A stretch of 64,000 nucleotides of DNA from Andrena cerasifolii. Lineage: Eukaryota > Arthropoda > Insecta > Hymenoptera > Andrenidae. Each line of letters opens with the position of its first letter. Positions within the stretch are counted from its first letter, which is position 1. Shown piece by piece: positions 13,593-24,987 of the stretch. Under the pieces are notes generated by a model. That model was not told the DNA's origin. It did not search any database and saw nothing but the letters and a program-made list of their open reading frames with translations. A program made the position numbers and the translations under genes. The stretch lies in NCBI RefSeq assembly GCF_050908995.1, contig NC_135118.1:15323501-15387500 (forward strand). The letters run 5' to 3'.

Positions 13593-14814
13593 CGGTTGTA
13601 CTTGAGTTGGGATGAGAGATTGAAATGGAATGGGGAAAACGCATAGTGCTTCGCGGGGGTTTTGGGGCATTAGCGGGGGTAATATAGGGGCAGAGATTTA
13701 GGAAGTTACTTTTCAGTAGGTGAATCAGGGTCGTGACGCAGGGCTGGGAGGATACAACGTTCGGTCGGCGCAGGGGCGAAGTTTAGACGATGGTGAGTTT
13801 CAGTAAAGTACCTACGAAAAGTTTTCGGATAACAAGGCATATTTAACCAGCCAACCCTGTGGATGCATATATTGCAGTGGCTTTAAACTAGGCAGACTGA
13901 TTTCCTATCACGTTACTTTTTCCCACGGCATCATCGACGCAATGAACAAATAACAAGCGCGGTAACAGTACCTAGCAATTTAATCTCTAACAGCATGCCG
14001 GTGCGTAGCAAAGCATCGACAAGAGTTAACCAGGATCCTCATAATTTTCCAGCTTAAAGGCCAGCGCAGATTACGGCTCTAATTTGCAGGTCATTTCCCC
14101 CTCCGCATTTCCCTTCCCTCCGGCCCACTCTGTCCCCGGTGTCCAAGGGGTTAATACGTCATTAGACGCGCGCGAATAGCGGCGCAAATGTGTTTAACGT
14201 CGCGCACGCATACCACGTTTTGTTTATCCGTTAATCAATGATAAGCCATCGACGCAGACGTGGCTCGCTCGCGATCGATAGAGCGGTATATAACGACTTC
14301 CCTTTATCGACGTCTACCCTTAATTAACGTTAACGAACCGAGATAGCGGACACCCCCTCTGCGAAGTGCATCCTCCCTCCGCTTAGTTTGTATTCGTAGA
14401 TGCCGCTGAATTTCGCTAGCGGCCCCCCTCCCGTTTGTCCACCTTGTTAACGTCCATGCGCTTCATGTTGAATCACACCGATTCCTCCGTTCCCCCGGCT
14501 AATTGCATATCGTATCAGGCCAGCGGGCGCGTTTCGCCGGCGTTATCTCGATGCCTTCCTTCGCGGACGGGTTTCCAGGCCGGGCCAACAGTCCCAGTCG
14601 ATCCAGCCGGCGAAAATGCATCGGGTATCGATTCCCCGGCCGGAGTACTGTCGTATATGAATGATAGAATTTATGGTGATCGATAGGGCGTCGTTCTAGG
14701 GCGATTTACGGTGACGCGTCTGGAATGGCCCCGACCCTAATTTCGCCACGTAGTAACGCAAACCCGAAGCGACGTCGCCCGGGCGGCGATCATCGGACAG
14801 CGCGCAGTGGGCCG
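13593..14814. other. Gene-free stretch
   Basis: CpG-rich with homeodomain-type cores such as TTAATTAACG near 14320. No ORF worth calling. The right edge abuts the CAGTGGGCC hairpin element. Confidence 0.4.
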
Positions 14815-15470
14815 GATTTAAAATTTCACACCTTTCGGGTCTTCCTTTTGAGATATCGGAATGAAATTCGCGCCTAAAAGTAGGAGAAAATTATTCCTTT
14901 CTAACGATGTATAATTTAATATTTTTTACATTTATTTATTTATTTATTTTTTAATATTCTTAACTTATTTGTGTTAAAAAAATATTTAATTCTGTTTATT
15001 TCGTACCTTATTTAAAGCCCTTTACAGTGGTTTAAGCAAAATGTTTGGGAAACTTTTCGTTTCCAAGTTATAAGGAAAATTCGAATAATAAAGAAAAGTA
15101 GCAACAAATCGGTTTGTTTAAATTAAACACCAGACTTTCGCGATAAATATTTTATTTTAATAGTAACTAATAACAACAACGCATTAAAAAATATTTTTAT
15201 ATGCATTAACGAAAATAGCGATATTTTTTCAATTTTGATTAGGAATATCTTGCAAACGGCTTTAAAAAGGGTTTTAAATAAGGTACCAAATAAACGGAAT
15301 TAAATATTTTCTTAACACAAATAAGTTAAAAATATTAAAAAATAAATAAATGTAAATAAATTATACGTCATTAGAAAGGAATAATTTTTTCCTATTTTTA
15401 GGCGTAAATTTCATTCCGATATCTTAAAAGGAAGACCCGAAAGGTGGAAAATTTTAAATCCGGCCCACTG
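14815..15470. mobile_element. CAGTGGGCC-ended inverted-repeat element, 656 bp
   Basis: The left end CAGTGGGCCGGATTTAAAAT is mirrored by the right end ATTTTAAATCCGGCCCACTG. The arms stay complementary for about 230 bp, through TTCGGGTCTTCCTTTT, a TTTA microsatellite and AACTTATTTGTGTTAA. The spacer is AT-rich without coding capacity. CpG-rich DNA resumes abruptly on both sides. The flanks (GCGCG before, TGCGG after) give no clean target-site duplication, so the superfamily is open. It is non-autonomous. Confidence 0.85.
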
Positions 15471-18400
15471 TGCGGCGCGGCGGCCGTCCCTTCGTTTTTC
15501 CTGCCTCCTTGTCCATCGCCGGCTAACGACGGACAGGAAAGGGTGACCCACGGAAGTTTCGAGCGCTCCTCCCGTCGAGGGCTGTTTGTAGCAAACGTCT
15601 CGACCCTTCTTGATTGTCCACGGCGTAGCTCGTCGCCGTTTCATCAGTATGCTCGCCGCGGCGCACCGAGTGGTTTGCCGTCCGAATAAGGAAATTAAAC
15701 CATTTATACGAGGCTGCTCGGCTGTCACGTGGCACGAAATACGGCCGGGCTTCGCCGGAATACTCCCGTGCGCGATTTGTCTCCTCCCGGTGTCTTATTC
15801 TTTCGCGTTCAAGCCGCTGGCATTTTATCGTCGCCCCCGTCCACGGTCCCCACGCGCACGGCCGTCGCCGTAAGGTGTTCCGTAACGTTTCCACCCTCCT
15901 CGAGCTGCGCGGCACGTTTTTCCGTCGAGTTACGTCGCGGCCCCCCTCTGCCTGGGCTTGTTCCCCTGGTTTTATTAGGGAAATCCAACGTGTTTACGCG
16001 CGCCACGGTTCGTTAAGTCGCCGGCCGGCCCTCGGTTTTAATCGATGCTAAGAAAACGATGCTGTTTGCCTCCCCGATGTTGGGTTTAACCGAGCGTGAA
16101 CTCGTAGGAGTCGCACGAGCGGCTCCGCCCGAGGAGCAAGGGCGATAAAGCCGAGACGGAGGAGGAGCTCGCGAATGCTCGTTCCCGCTCGCCTTTATAT
16201 TGTTCACCTGGTCGCGTCCAGCCTATCGGAACAAGAGGAAGGGAGAAGCCAGGGAAAAGAGTGCTCCGAGCCTGATAGATCCCTCTCGTTCGCGCGAAAT
16301 TGACAAACTTGGTAACTTCGTACTCCGTTTCAGCTCGTGCCTCCGGGTCCACTTTTTTTCCCCCCCTCAGCCTGAACGACTAACAAATGAATGGTTCATT
16401 TCCATTCTCTGGCGGAGGCTCGCGCAGCCCGTCGACCCGCTTCCCTTTCGGGTCAAACGATCCTCTATGCTAGGGACCACTCCGCCGCGCGCAAACTCGT
16501 TTCCACGCGAGCGACGTCGACCTCGTTGCACACCGGGGCCGTGCGCGGGTCGCGTTACATCTGTGCAGGCTGCTGGCCGAGCTTTCGCGAGCCGAATCGC
16601 GCCAAAAGTGAGTTACCAAAAGCGAGGGACCGAGCGTGGGCTGCTCGCCATCCTGTCTTCTGCTCCGACAGGAACTTTTCGCTCGCACACCGTCCCCTCT
16701 GCGATTTAATTGCTCTGTACTGACGTGCGGATGTGTTGCCCCGTTTCCGTCGAAGCTCTCGCGTTTCAGACGGTGCCAACGGTCGGCTCGTCAACAAAAA
16801 TGAGACGTGAAACGACGTCGTGCCGTTTGATGGATTACGAACTTTCGAGTCCCGTTTCTTTTTTTTTCTGTCGCGTTTTAGGTCATTTCCAGGGACAGCT
16901 TTTGCGTTTCAAATGGTTAATGGAGTTAATTGCATCGCATTCAATGTTAGCACGGGTGTCGCAGGTAGTAGTTAATGTAAACGCACATCCATGTCGCACC
17001 AGGTCCTTCTCAGCTCTTCTTTATAAACCTTAATTACTCAAAGTTCCTTAGCATTTAATCAGACGGTCCTCTCCTTACTTTGTACCCCTTTTCTCCGCGG
17101 AACTTTACTCGTCGCGCCTTCTTTTAAAGCGCGCTCGACTTTCCACCCTCCTGAACAGGCTTCGTCAAAAACTTTCCTTGTCTCCGTATCCATGCAGGTT
17201 GAGTTTCAATTTCTTCAACCTTCAGTGTACTTGCTCGTACCACTGAAATATTTCTGTAGATTTTTCTCGTGCTTCTGTACTTTCTTTCACTCACACATCT
17301 GTTTTAGTAATAGTGGCTCTGTTACTTCTCAAACAACAATGCTTGTTTAGAGTTACCAAACTTTGGAAAAGTCAAAAGGCTCGATCAACAAATGTGAGAT
17401 CTCTTAGATCCCATGTTCATCTATAGAAATCTCCCTGGAATCTTCAAGCGCCCCAACGAAAGAAGAAGCACAATCAGAGAGAAAGAAAAGAAAGGAGGTA
17501 CCTACTCGGCGTGAAAGGAGAAGACGCGTTTGTCCCGCGGCGTGCCGCAATTGCGAAGGCGTGACGGTCATTAACGCATTTTGTTAACTGCGAAGGCGTC
17601 TTTGAAATCATCCGCGACGCGATGGTGGTTTCCCCCATTCGGAAGCAGCCACTTCAAACAGACATTCCATTCTCGTTAGGGATAAAGCAAAAAAGAACGA
17701 TCCCCCCTTTCCGTGATAAACTCGAGCGACTGGCGCGAGATCTGTGCGCTTTGCAGCGAGATCGCGAGCGTCCTTCTATCGCGAAAGTCTGCGCTGAATT
17801 ACGGCTTGCTTTCGAAAAAGAAGCGCCACTTTCATCCTTCCAACAATCATTCTCGTGGTTCTGATCCCTCTGTCTTGCTCTCCCTTCTTTCCTCTAAATT
17901 CGCTGGCATCCCACATCCGTCAGCATGCAACACACACGGAATACCATTGCCTCTCAAGAAAGGGTAGCTACGAAATCTGCAAAGCGGGAACTAAATTACA
18001 TAGAACGCTACCAGGGAGAGATCAGTGTAAAATAATCTACGAATGATCCACGCCAAACAACAGGAATAGCGTCCCGATGTTCGCGATATCGCGGGGAAAT
18101 CGCACGGGCAGTAATTCCTCGGCCTTACAGGTCCGCGGTAGATAAGAATTGACAGCGATAATGAAAACTCTGGAGCGGGGCTCTGTATTGTGAAATCCGC
18201 GGTTTCCATCGTTGCCTTGGAACATGAAAGTTAGATGTAACCGGACTTAACAGTATCTCGCCGTTGGGCCGCGTAATGAAACGGAATTGTATTAAATTGC
18301 GCTGTTTATCTCTCACGAGATCAGCCACTCGGTCTCCCGGCGAACATTCTTTTTCTCTGCGCGAACCTTCGGGCTCTTGCGCAACGCTTTCTATTATTCC

Positions 18401-20996
18401 ACCGTGGCTCGAGCGGGCCCCGGCTGTTTCCCCGTATCAGCGGGACGAATTAAAATTCACACCGCTCTGTGATCAAGCGGGACTCGCGATGCAGCGGCGC
18501 GATTAAAAATTTGGAAGACGTCCGCGCACGCCAGTTCGCGTGCGCCTCTGCAGCGGTGCCTGCGCGTGTTCTGCGTGAAGTTTAACGCGTGGCTCCTGCG
18601 AAGTTACCTAGAATCGGGCGCCGGCACGCGTTCCAGTTGTTTGGGGAAGGGGGTGGTTTTCGTTCTTTGATGGACTTGAACGGTACGCGAGTGATACGCG
18701 ATAAGCAGAGGAATCAGGATTGAATCGTGGTGCCTAGGTGCACGGTGATGTTCCGGTGATAGCTCTGCTGATATTCGCGAGGATAAGTTCGCCAAGATTT
18801 CTTCCGACTTACTTATTCTTCCTCCATTTCGGGACATGTAGTCGGGGGTGCCTGTAGGAGTCAAGCGAGGCGGGGGCGAGTGTCCTGACAAAACGGTACG
18901 TGTCCTTGGGAACAAACGGGCGATGCATTTATGAGATTTAAATCGCCTAAGCGGTCCATTTCCTCGGTTATGCATTATTCACCGGTTCCTCCAGGTACCC
19001 GAATGTTTTATACCGCCTTCTTCTGCTTCTTGCTTTGCAGCCTGCCCGTTGCTAGAGGAACTTCCAGGATACATAAGCTTATCACGCGGGTTGGGGGAAC
19101 CGCGATAGGAATGACAAAGAAAGCAGCGCGGTTTACGTTTTGCGCCAGCCGCGCCGCCTATTATCATTTTTCATCCAGTCGAATGCAAATAATGGTGAAC
19201 GCCACCCGTTGATAGTCCCCCGCATTACGTCGCGGCGTATTGTTCGCTGCTCGGGCTCAACTTAACACTTCCGACCACTCGGCCATTATCGCGTTAACGA
19301 CGGCACGATGTCGCAGCAGACGAAATTTTTGCGCGCGCGGCAACCAGCGACGAGCGAACAGAAATCGCTTCGTCCTTCCACCTCGGACGACCATTACGTC
19401 GACGGACCCAGGCACCGACGGCTCATTCTATATTTCCCTTGTCCCGCGCCACGACGAAATAACGGTGGAACGGTTCGCCAACCGTTCGCGACTTACATCC
19501 GACCCGACTCTCCCGTTTCATCGCCTTTCGATTTTCCTCCCTCGTCTCCCGACGGGCTATATCCTCCGTCGCTTCGATTCTCCCCGGCCGTTCGAAGAAA
19601 TGTAAATTTCCCTGGCAAGCGCTGCGAGCCACGTGCAATCGCATCACGGCGCGCGGCGCCCCCGCGCCCGGCCAGCTTTGGTATTCCGGCCCGCTTGTCC
19701 ACGAATTCACCTCAACGTCCGGCAGGAATTCTCGGACACCGGTCTGCCCCGGGAGACGACATGGCCAGTGTCCAGTTTCGTGCTTGCCTTGCCCCCTTTA
19801 ATTATCCCCCTTTTCTGCTTTGCCCGTTCCTACGCGGGCCGCGCCGTCGAAGCTCACGTTCGCCTCTTCTACGTGACGTAAGTACGCCCGACTCGTCGCA
19901 GCATCTTCAGCTTCTACGGTTCCGACCCTCCGTTCCCATAGCGGACAGGGCCGGTGGTCGGCAGGGGAGGGGAACGGCCGATTACGTCGACAAAGGCACC
20001 TACAACGACTTTATCAAACCGAATTGCCGTTCGTGGTGGACATCGACGGTGATTGCTACCCTTCCCTCGTAGGCAAACTTATTCTCAAGGTAGTTTGTCG
20101 TGGCATTAATACACGATACTAAATAGCTGCGTGAAGTTTGTGTACCTATTGGCGTTGTGAGACTCGAAGTTACCGAATTTTGGTCGGGGGACAATTCGCC
20201 AGGGGACTGGGAAGGAGATCCGTGACTGCAACTGTGTTACATATTCCCAGGAGAGGACGGTTGTTTGTGTTACGTGCCAGCGGGTGGTTGTCGGAAATTT
20301 TGAGCTTCGCGTTATCTCTTTGATAAAGACACCCCTTTTTGGACATTTACGCTGGCAATTTCGTTTGAGAGTTTCCTACCGTAAACGGGAATTGTAAATT
20401 GTTAAAATAGTTGGGTTGTTGATGAATTTTGGTTGCTTCTGAAGGATGTGGCACTTGATTTAAATTGCACTGCTTCGTTAACGATAATGGTATCGTTTAC
20501 ACAACGACGGAATCACGAGGGTAGCTAAAATCGAATATTTAGTTATTTTAGTTGATATTTCGAGGAATAATCGCGATGGAATCCCCGGATTGTAGGAACA
20601 ATGCTTCTCGGCAAGCATCGAGCATCGGAAATCGAAGAATCGCTCCCAATTTCGAGCAGAAGTCGCGTGGATTTGGATAAACAGATCGTTATGTTTGAGA
20701 AAATGATAGGAGAACGCTCGGCGAGTTTGTAATACCCATCCTCCACGATTTTCAATATTATATCGCCAAACAAACGGGGGGGAATATTAACCGAGCCTCC
20801 TCGAGGGCTAGTTACGTACACCGTTGGATAATGTAACCCTGTTTGACGATAAATTTTCAACGATATCAGCGCGCCCCTTTGTTCGTTTATTTCGATTGTA
20901 TCGTTGCTGGTTTACATCGAACACGAGGCCAGTGGCAATTTAGTGAACTTAATCTCACAGAGTCCCTTCTCATTTTTAACGTGAATTTTTATTTAT
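15471..20996. other. Gene-free GC-rich stretch
   Basis: The densest CpG in the window is at 15.5-16.8 kb and 19.2-20.0 kb. The plus-strand opening 19308-20072 (254 codons) is the longest here. It is Arg/Pro/Ser-rich, overlaps ORFs on both strands and matches no family that I know. The AT-rich part at 20.3-21.0 kb is also without signal. Confidence 0.45.
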
Positions 20997-21237
20997 GTAT
21001 TATTATTATTATTAATCGTTCTTATTACTTATAAAAAAGAAGAAGAAACCTGAATATTTACAGATGGCATAAACAATAAGTGTAAAGGCGAGGTTGCAGT
21101 TTACACTGTTGGGAAGCCTAACCGTGTACCGTAAACTGAAGTAAGATAGACGCAACAAGTAATAAACATAACAAATGTGAAGAATAAAATAAAGTAAAAG
21201 TAATCTTCAGACTTAAAGCCAAACGTGAGAATAATAC
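20997..21237 (-). mobile_element. 3' end of a LINE, minus strand, TAA-repeat tail
   Basis: Reading on the minus strand, this segment ends in (TAA)n (20997-21015 on the plus strand reads TATTATTATTATTATTAA). Its body contains the plus-strand markers AAGAAGAAACCTGAATATT, GGGAAGCCTAACCGTG and CAAACGTGAGAATAATAC. The same markers occur in the same order at 59322-59543. A TAA-repeat tail is typical of I-type non-LTR retrotransposons. No coding part remains. Confidence 0.75.
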
Positions 21238-21708
21238 AAAAAGTAAAGTAAAGTAAGAAAAGTAAGTAAAAAATTAAAGGAAAGTAAAGTAAGAAAAGTA
21301 AGTAAAAAATTAAAGTAATGTAAAGTAAAAAAAAGTAAGTAAAAAGTTAAAGTAAAGTAAGAAAAGTAAGTAAAAAATTAAAGTAAAGTAAAGTAAAAAA
21401 AAGTAAGTAAAAAGTTCAAGTAAAGTAAGAAAAGTAAGTAAAAAGATAAAGTAAAGTAAAGTAAGAAAAGTAAGTAAAAAATTAAAGTAAAGTAAAGTAA
21501 GTAAAAAATTAAAGTAAAGTAAAGTAAGCAAAAAATTAAAGTAAAGTAAAGTAAGTACAAAATTAAAGTAAAGTAAAGTAAAAAAAAAGTAAGTAAAAAG
21601 TTAAAGGAAAGTAAGAAAAGTAAGTAAAAAGTTAAAGTAAAGTAAGAAAAGTAAGTAAAAATTTAAAGTAAAGTAAGAAAACTAAGTAAAAGGTTTAAGT
21701 AAAATATG
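21238..21708. repeat. AAAGTA minisatellite within a LINE 3' region
   Basis: About 470 bp are built from AAAGTA, AAGTAAGTA and AAAATTAAAG blocks. A longer unit of about 45-60 bp recurs with small changes (AGTAAGAAAAGTAAGTAAAA ending in ATTAAAG or GTTAAAG). It begins exactly where the related LINE end at 59.5 kb has a single AAAAAGTAAAGTA, so it appears to have grown from that seed. Confidence 0.92.
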
Positions 21709-23948
21709 AAAGTACATGCACATGGACTAAGACAAGACAATTTTGTAACTTACAGTTAGTTAACAATGTAATTGAAATGGCCGAGCAATAGGTTAAATAT
21801 TACGCATAAATATTACATATTTATTTATTTATTTAACATATACGAGTAAGACCCATTTCTTAACAGAATTGATAATGAACGATACCTAGCAGACATTACT
21901 TCATCTTTAAACTACTTAAACCAAATAAGACATTTCCGACGACTGTAAATTCAAAGATAGCCCTTGAAGCTTGTCTTGTTACGTTAATAAACCACCCAGA
22001 GATCGAATGATTCGTATCAACCGTGAATTTCACGTTGGAGCTAGGAGTAGCCGAAATAAAATACAACGATCGTCCCGCTTTCACGAGGACGAAGCGCTCT
22101 AAACGATCACTCTATACCCCGGTCCATTTCGACTCGGGGGAATCGAATTAATTGCTCAAGACCACGCGAAACTATCGCTCGTCAATATCGGAAGGAAGCG
22201 GAGGAAAAGAGGCCGAGAGCGGTTCCTCGAAATGGCCCTCTTCGCCGTCGTCCTCCTTGTCCCTGGGCTCCCTTCCGTCGAGATATTCCCGTCCATCTTG
22301 GCTTCCCCGAGATCGAAGAGTCGGAGGTCGGGAAGATGGGTCGGCCATCGTGCTTTTACGACGGCGACACCGTGGCCATAGAGCTGCGATAAAAATCGGC
22401 CATGAAAAGTAAGAAGTTTGTTCCCTTTCGCGCTTCCGTTCGTTCCCGACGCTTACACCGCTCCGCCATCAGATTTCTTTGCGCTCGCGGGCTCGCATTT
22501 TACGGTGGCAGCTTGTGGCTCTTCGGGAGCCACTCGAATTAAGTCCACGTGATCGCGATCACCCCGGTGGCAGAGGATTCCTTTACCGTGAGATAAAATC
22601 AAACTACGATTCGCCAACTGACGCCGATCACGTATGAAGTCACGGCGTGGCATCACTTATTCATTGTCTGCTGATTACCGCGAATTCTAGCGCGGCTCTC
22701 AACGGGGCGCTAACTTCTGACTCTTAAAACTTGTCGCAGCAGAAACCCTGCGTTGGTCGAGCGACAGCCGGAGCGACAATATTTCGGAGTTCAATGTTTC
22801 ATGCTTTAAATATTCTCGATTGGAGTCACGGTCTCGTATTCCATTTAGGTCAGTCCTCCGCCTGCACCAGAGGCCAGTATTTGTCGGTCCGCGAGCGACA
22901 AGAATTTCAGGCACGTCCGAACGTGCAGGAAGAGTTTCTCCATCGGCGCGGATAAACTTCGAAGTGACTCGACCTTAGCGGTCATAAATTCTTCCCTCCT
23001 GCGCGGTTATCGGAAATAAACGAATTCGCCGGCGCGAGATCCTTTAATCCGTCCTCGCCGACGTCGCCCGCAAGATCCACGGCTCCGGGCAGACGCGTGC
23101 AGGGGATGAAGAGAGGGAAGCTATCGAAATTGTCGAGCCGAAAACTACCTCACGAGTTTCCGGCGGGACGAATGGGGGTGCAGCCTCGGGAACGGAAACG
23201 GACGATTAACGAGAGTTTCCGCGAGCCCGATCGATCATTTAACCCGGGAGCCCTCGTCGCCTCTGTCTTCGCGATTATTCTGCATCGAGCCGGAAGAAGA
23301 GTCGTGCACTCGAATCACAGTCGATACCAGGCGCGTCTCCTCTGGAACAAACGTTCCATTATTATTTATTTTTCTTCTTTTTAAAAAGCGCGATGCGCAC
23401 TCCCCCTTTCGTTGATTTTACAGCGGAAGCAATGGTGGCATGTTTTCACGAGGTGACTGAGATGCCTCTCTCGCCGGTTTCCCTACGTCGTAAACGTCGG
23501 TAAATAGGGAATTTCATAGCTGTTTGTTTATGCTATCTGCGCACCCATGTGGTAGGTGATCTGATAATTCCAGTCACGTATGATTGCAGGTGACATTTCG
23601 AACTTGGTATTCATGGCGGGATGTAGACGCAGTGCTCATCATCTGTTAATTTTACCAGGATCGGTAGGAAGCGTTATGAACCAATCACGAAGTTCTTTAA
23701 AGTCTAAACTTACGCCCGACGTAATATTTTTCCTCGGCAGATTTATCAGATTAGATTACTCGCTCTGAAATTTCAATATCTCTATGGATTCGGATCTTTG
23801 CTATTTGGAGCTGTTTATCCTCCACCTTCATCTCCAGCTTCTTTGTACGAGGACTACTGCAATGGTGTAACCAAAATATTGGATCGGCACTCAGTCAGTC
23901 ATATATACCCCAATTAAAGATTTTACGTAAAAAAAAACTACTTAGATA
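21709..23948. other. Gene-free stretch
   Basis: AT-rich to 22.1 kb, then CpG-rich to 23.4 kb. No supported gene. A TTTATT microsatellite lies near 21825. Confidence 0.4.
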
Positions 23949-24642
23949 AGCAAAATCTTATCTAATTAGCCCCAAAGCTTGTTCTACTAAAGTTTTCATC
24001 CAACTTTGTCGGAAAAAAGATAGAAAAAAACATGTTAAGGACCTTGGGATTCTTATTACATCCACGCTAGATTTTTCCAAACACTATTCAGTGATTACTA
24101 ACAAAGCCTCGAAGACTTTGGGTTTCACGAAACGTTTCTCTGCTGTCTTTGCAAATGTAAGTACTTTGAAGTTATTGTAAGCATTTTTAGTTAGGCGTCA
24201 TTTAGAGTATGCATCCATTATATGGTCTCCAAATACAATTAAATACAAATTTCACCTGGAAAGAGTGCAACATAGGTTTCTGCGGTTTGCAGAATATAAA
24301 TTACACATTCACAGGCCTGTCGGGGATCATGATTTTGCATCGATACTTGTTAAACTTAATATGACAACGCTTTCTGCGCGCAGAACTGTAACGGACATGA
24401 TCTTTCTTTTTAAGATCATAAAGAGTGAAATTAATTCGTATACCGCAAATTCAAATCTAAATATGGGTCACTTGATCCAATGAATCGCTTAATGTTCAGT
24501 GCTAGCTCCTATGTAGACTCTGTCGGTTTTTTCCGGTAGTAGTTCCTCTTTCAGTTGGAAGCTCTTCAGACTATTGTGTCAGGAAAATCCTATCACGTCG
24601 TTGTAACTGTGCTTTGTATTGGGCAATACGCGTTTAATTTTC

Positions 24643-24715
<73 letters not shown>

Positions 24716-24730
24716 GTAATAATAATAATA
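23949..24730 (+). mobile_element. 5'-truncated LINE with reverse-transcriptase C-terminal region and TAA tail
   Basis: The frame with VKDLGILI at about 24034 continues through TLDFSKHYSVITNKASKTLG and, after one in-frame stop near 24180, through RRHLEYASIIWSP and HLERVQHRFLRFAEYKL to an end near 24483. This block order (KDLG, A.KTLGF..R, LEYAS..W.P, LE..Q..FLR) is typical of the segment after the catalytic core of reverse transcriptase in insect Jockey/I/CR1-type non-LTR retrotransposons. The catalytic core itself is absent. A non-coding 3' region of about 150 bp follows, then (TAA)n at 24643-24730. The copy is dead: it is 5'-truncated and carries a stop. The 5' limit is approximate. Confidence 0.85.
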
Positions 24731-24834
24731 TCTCCCAAATTAACGAGTATGTACGATGGATTTGATCTACATATTTAATAGATCTCCCACTTATGATTAC
24801 CTTATCAATTTTCGATTACATCATTAATTTTCCG

Positions 24835-24987
24835 TATTAAATTAAGCCTAGATTAAATTACCGTCTTAGGTTAAGTTGAAAAACAGTCCCTGACTGAACT
24901 TCGCCTTTGCTTTTGCCTTTGTTTACTGTCTTTTCGTTGTTTTCTGCTTGTGCCGTGCAATACAGACGTTTAATAATAATAATAATT
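24835..24987 (+). mobile_element. LINE 3' end with TAA tail, second copy
   Basis: The sequence contains TTAGGTTAAGTTGAAAAACA, CTTCGCCTTTGCTTTTGCC and TGCCGTGCAATACAGACG, and ends in (TAA)n at 24971-24987. The same markers in inverted orientation occur at 56215-56372. Its terminal GCAATACAGACGTTTAA resembles the terminal GCAATACGCGTTTAA of the LINE just upstream. It is a tail-only fragment. Confidence 0.8.

Noticed and set aside
19308..20072. 254-codon plus-strand opening
   Set aside because: CpG-dense block with overlapping ORFs in other frames on both strands. Composition and lack of motifs indicate a chance opening.
21310..21560. Leu/Phe/Tyr-repeat ORFs on the minus strand
   Set aside because: They are the translation of the AAAGTA minisatellite.
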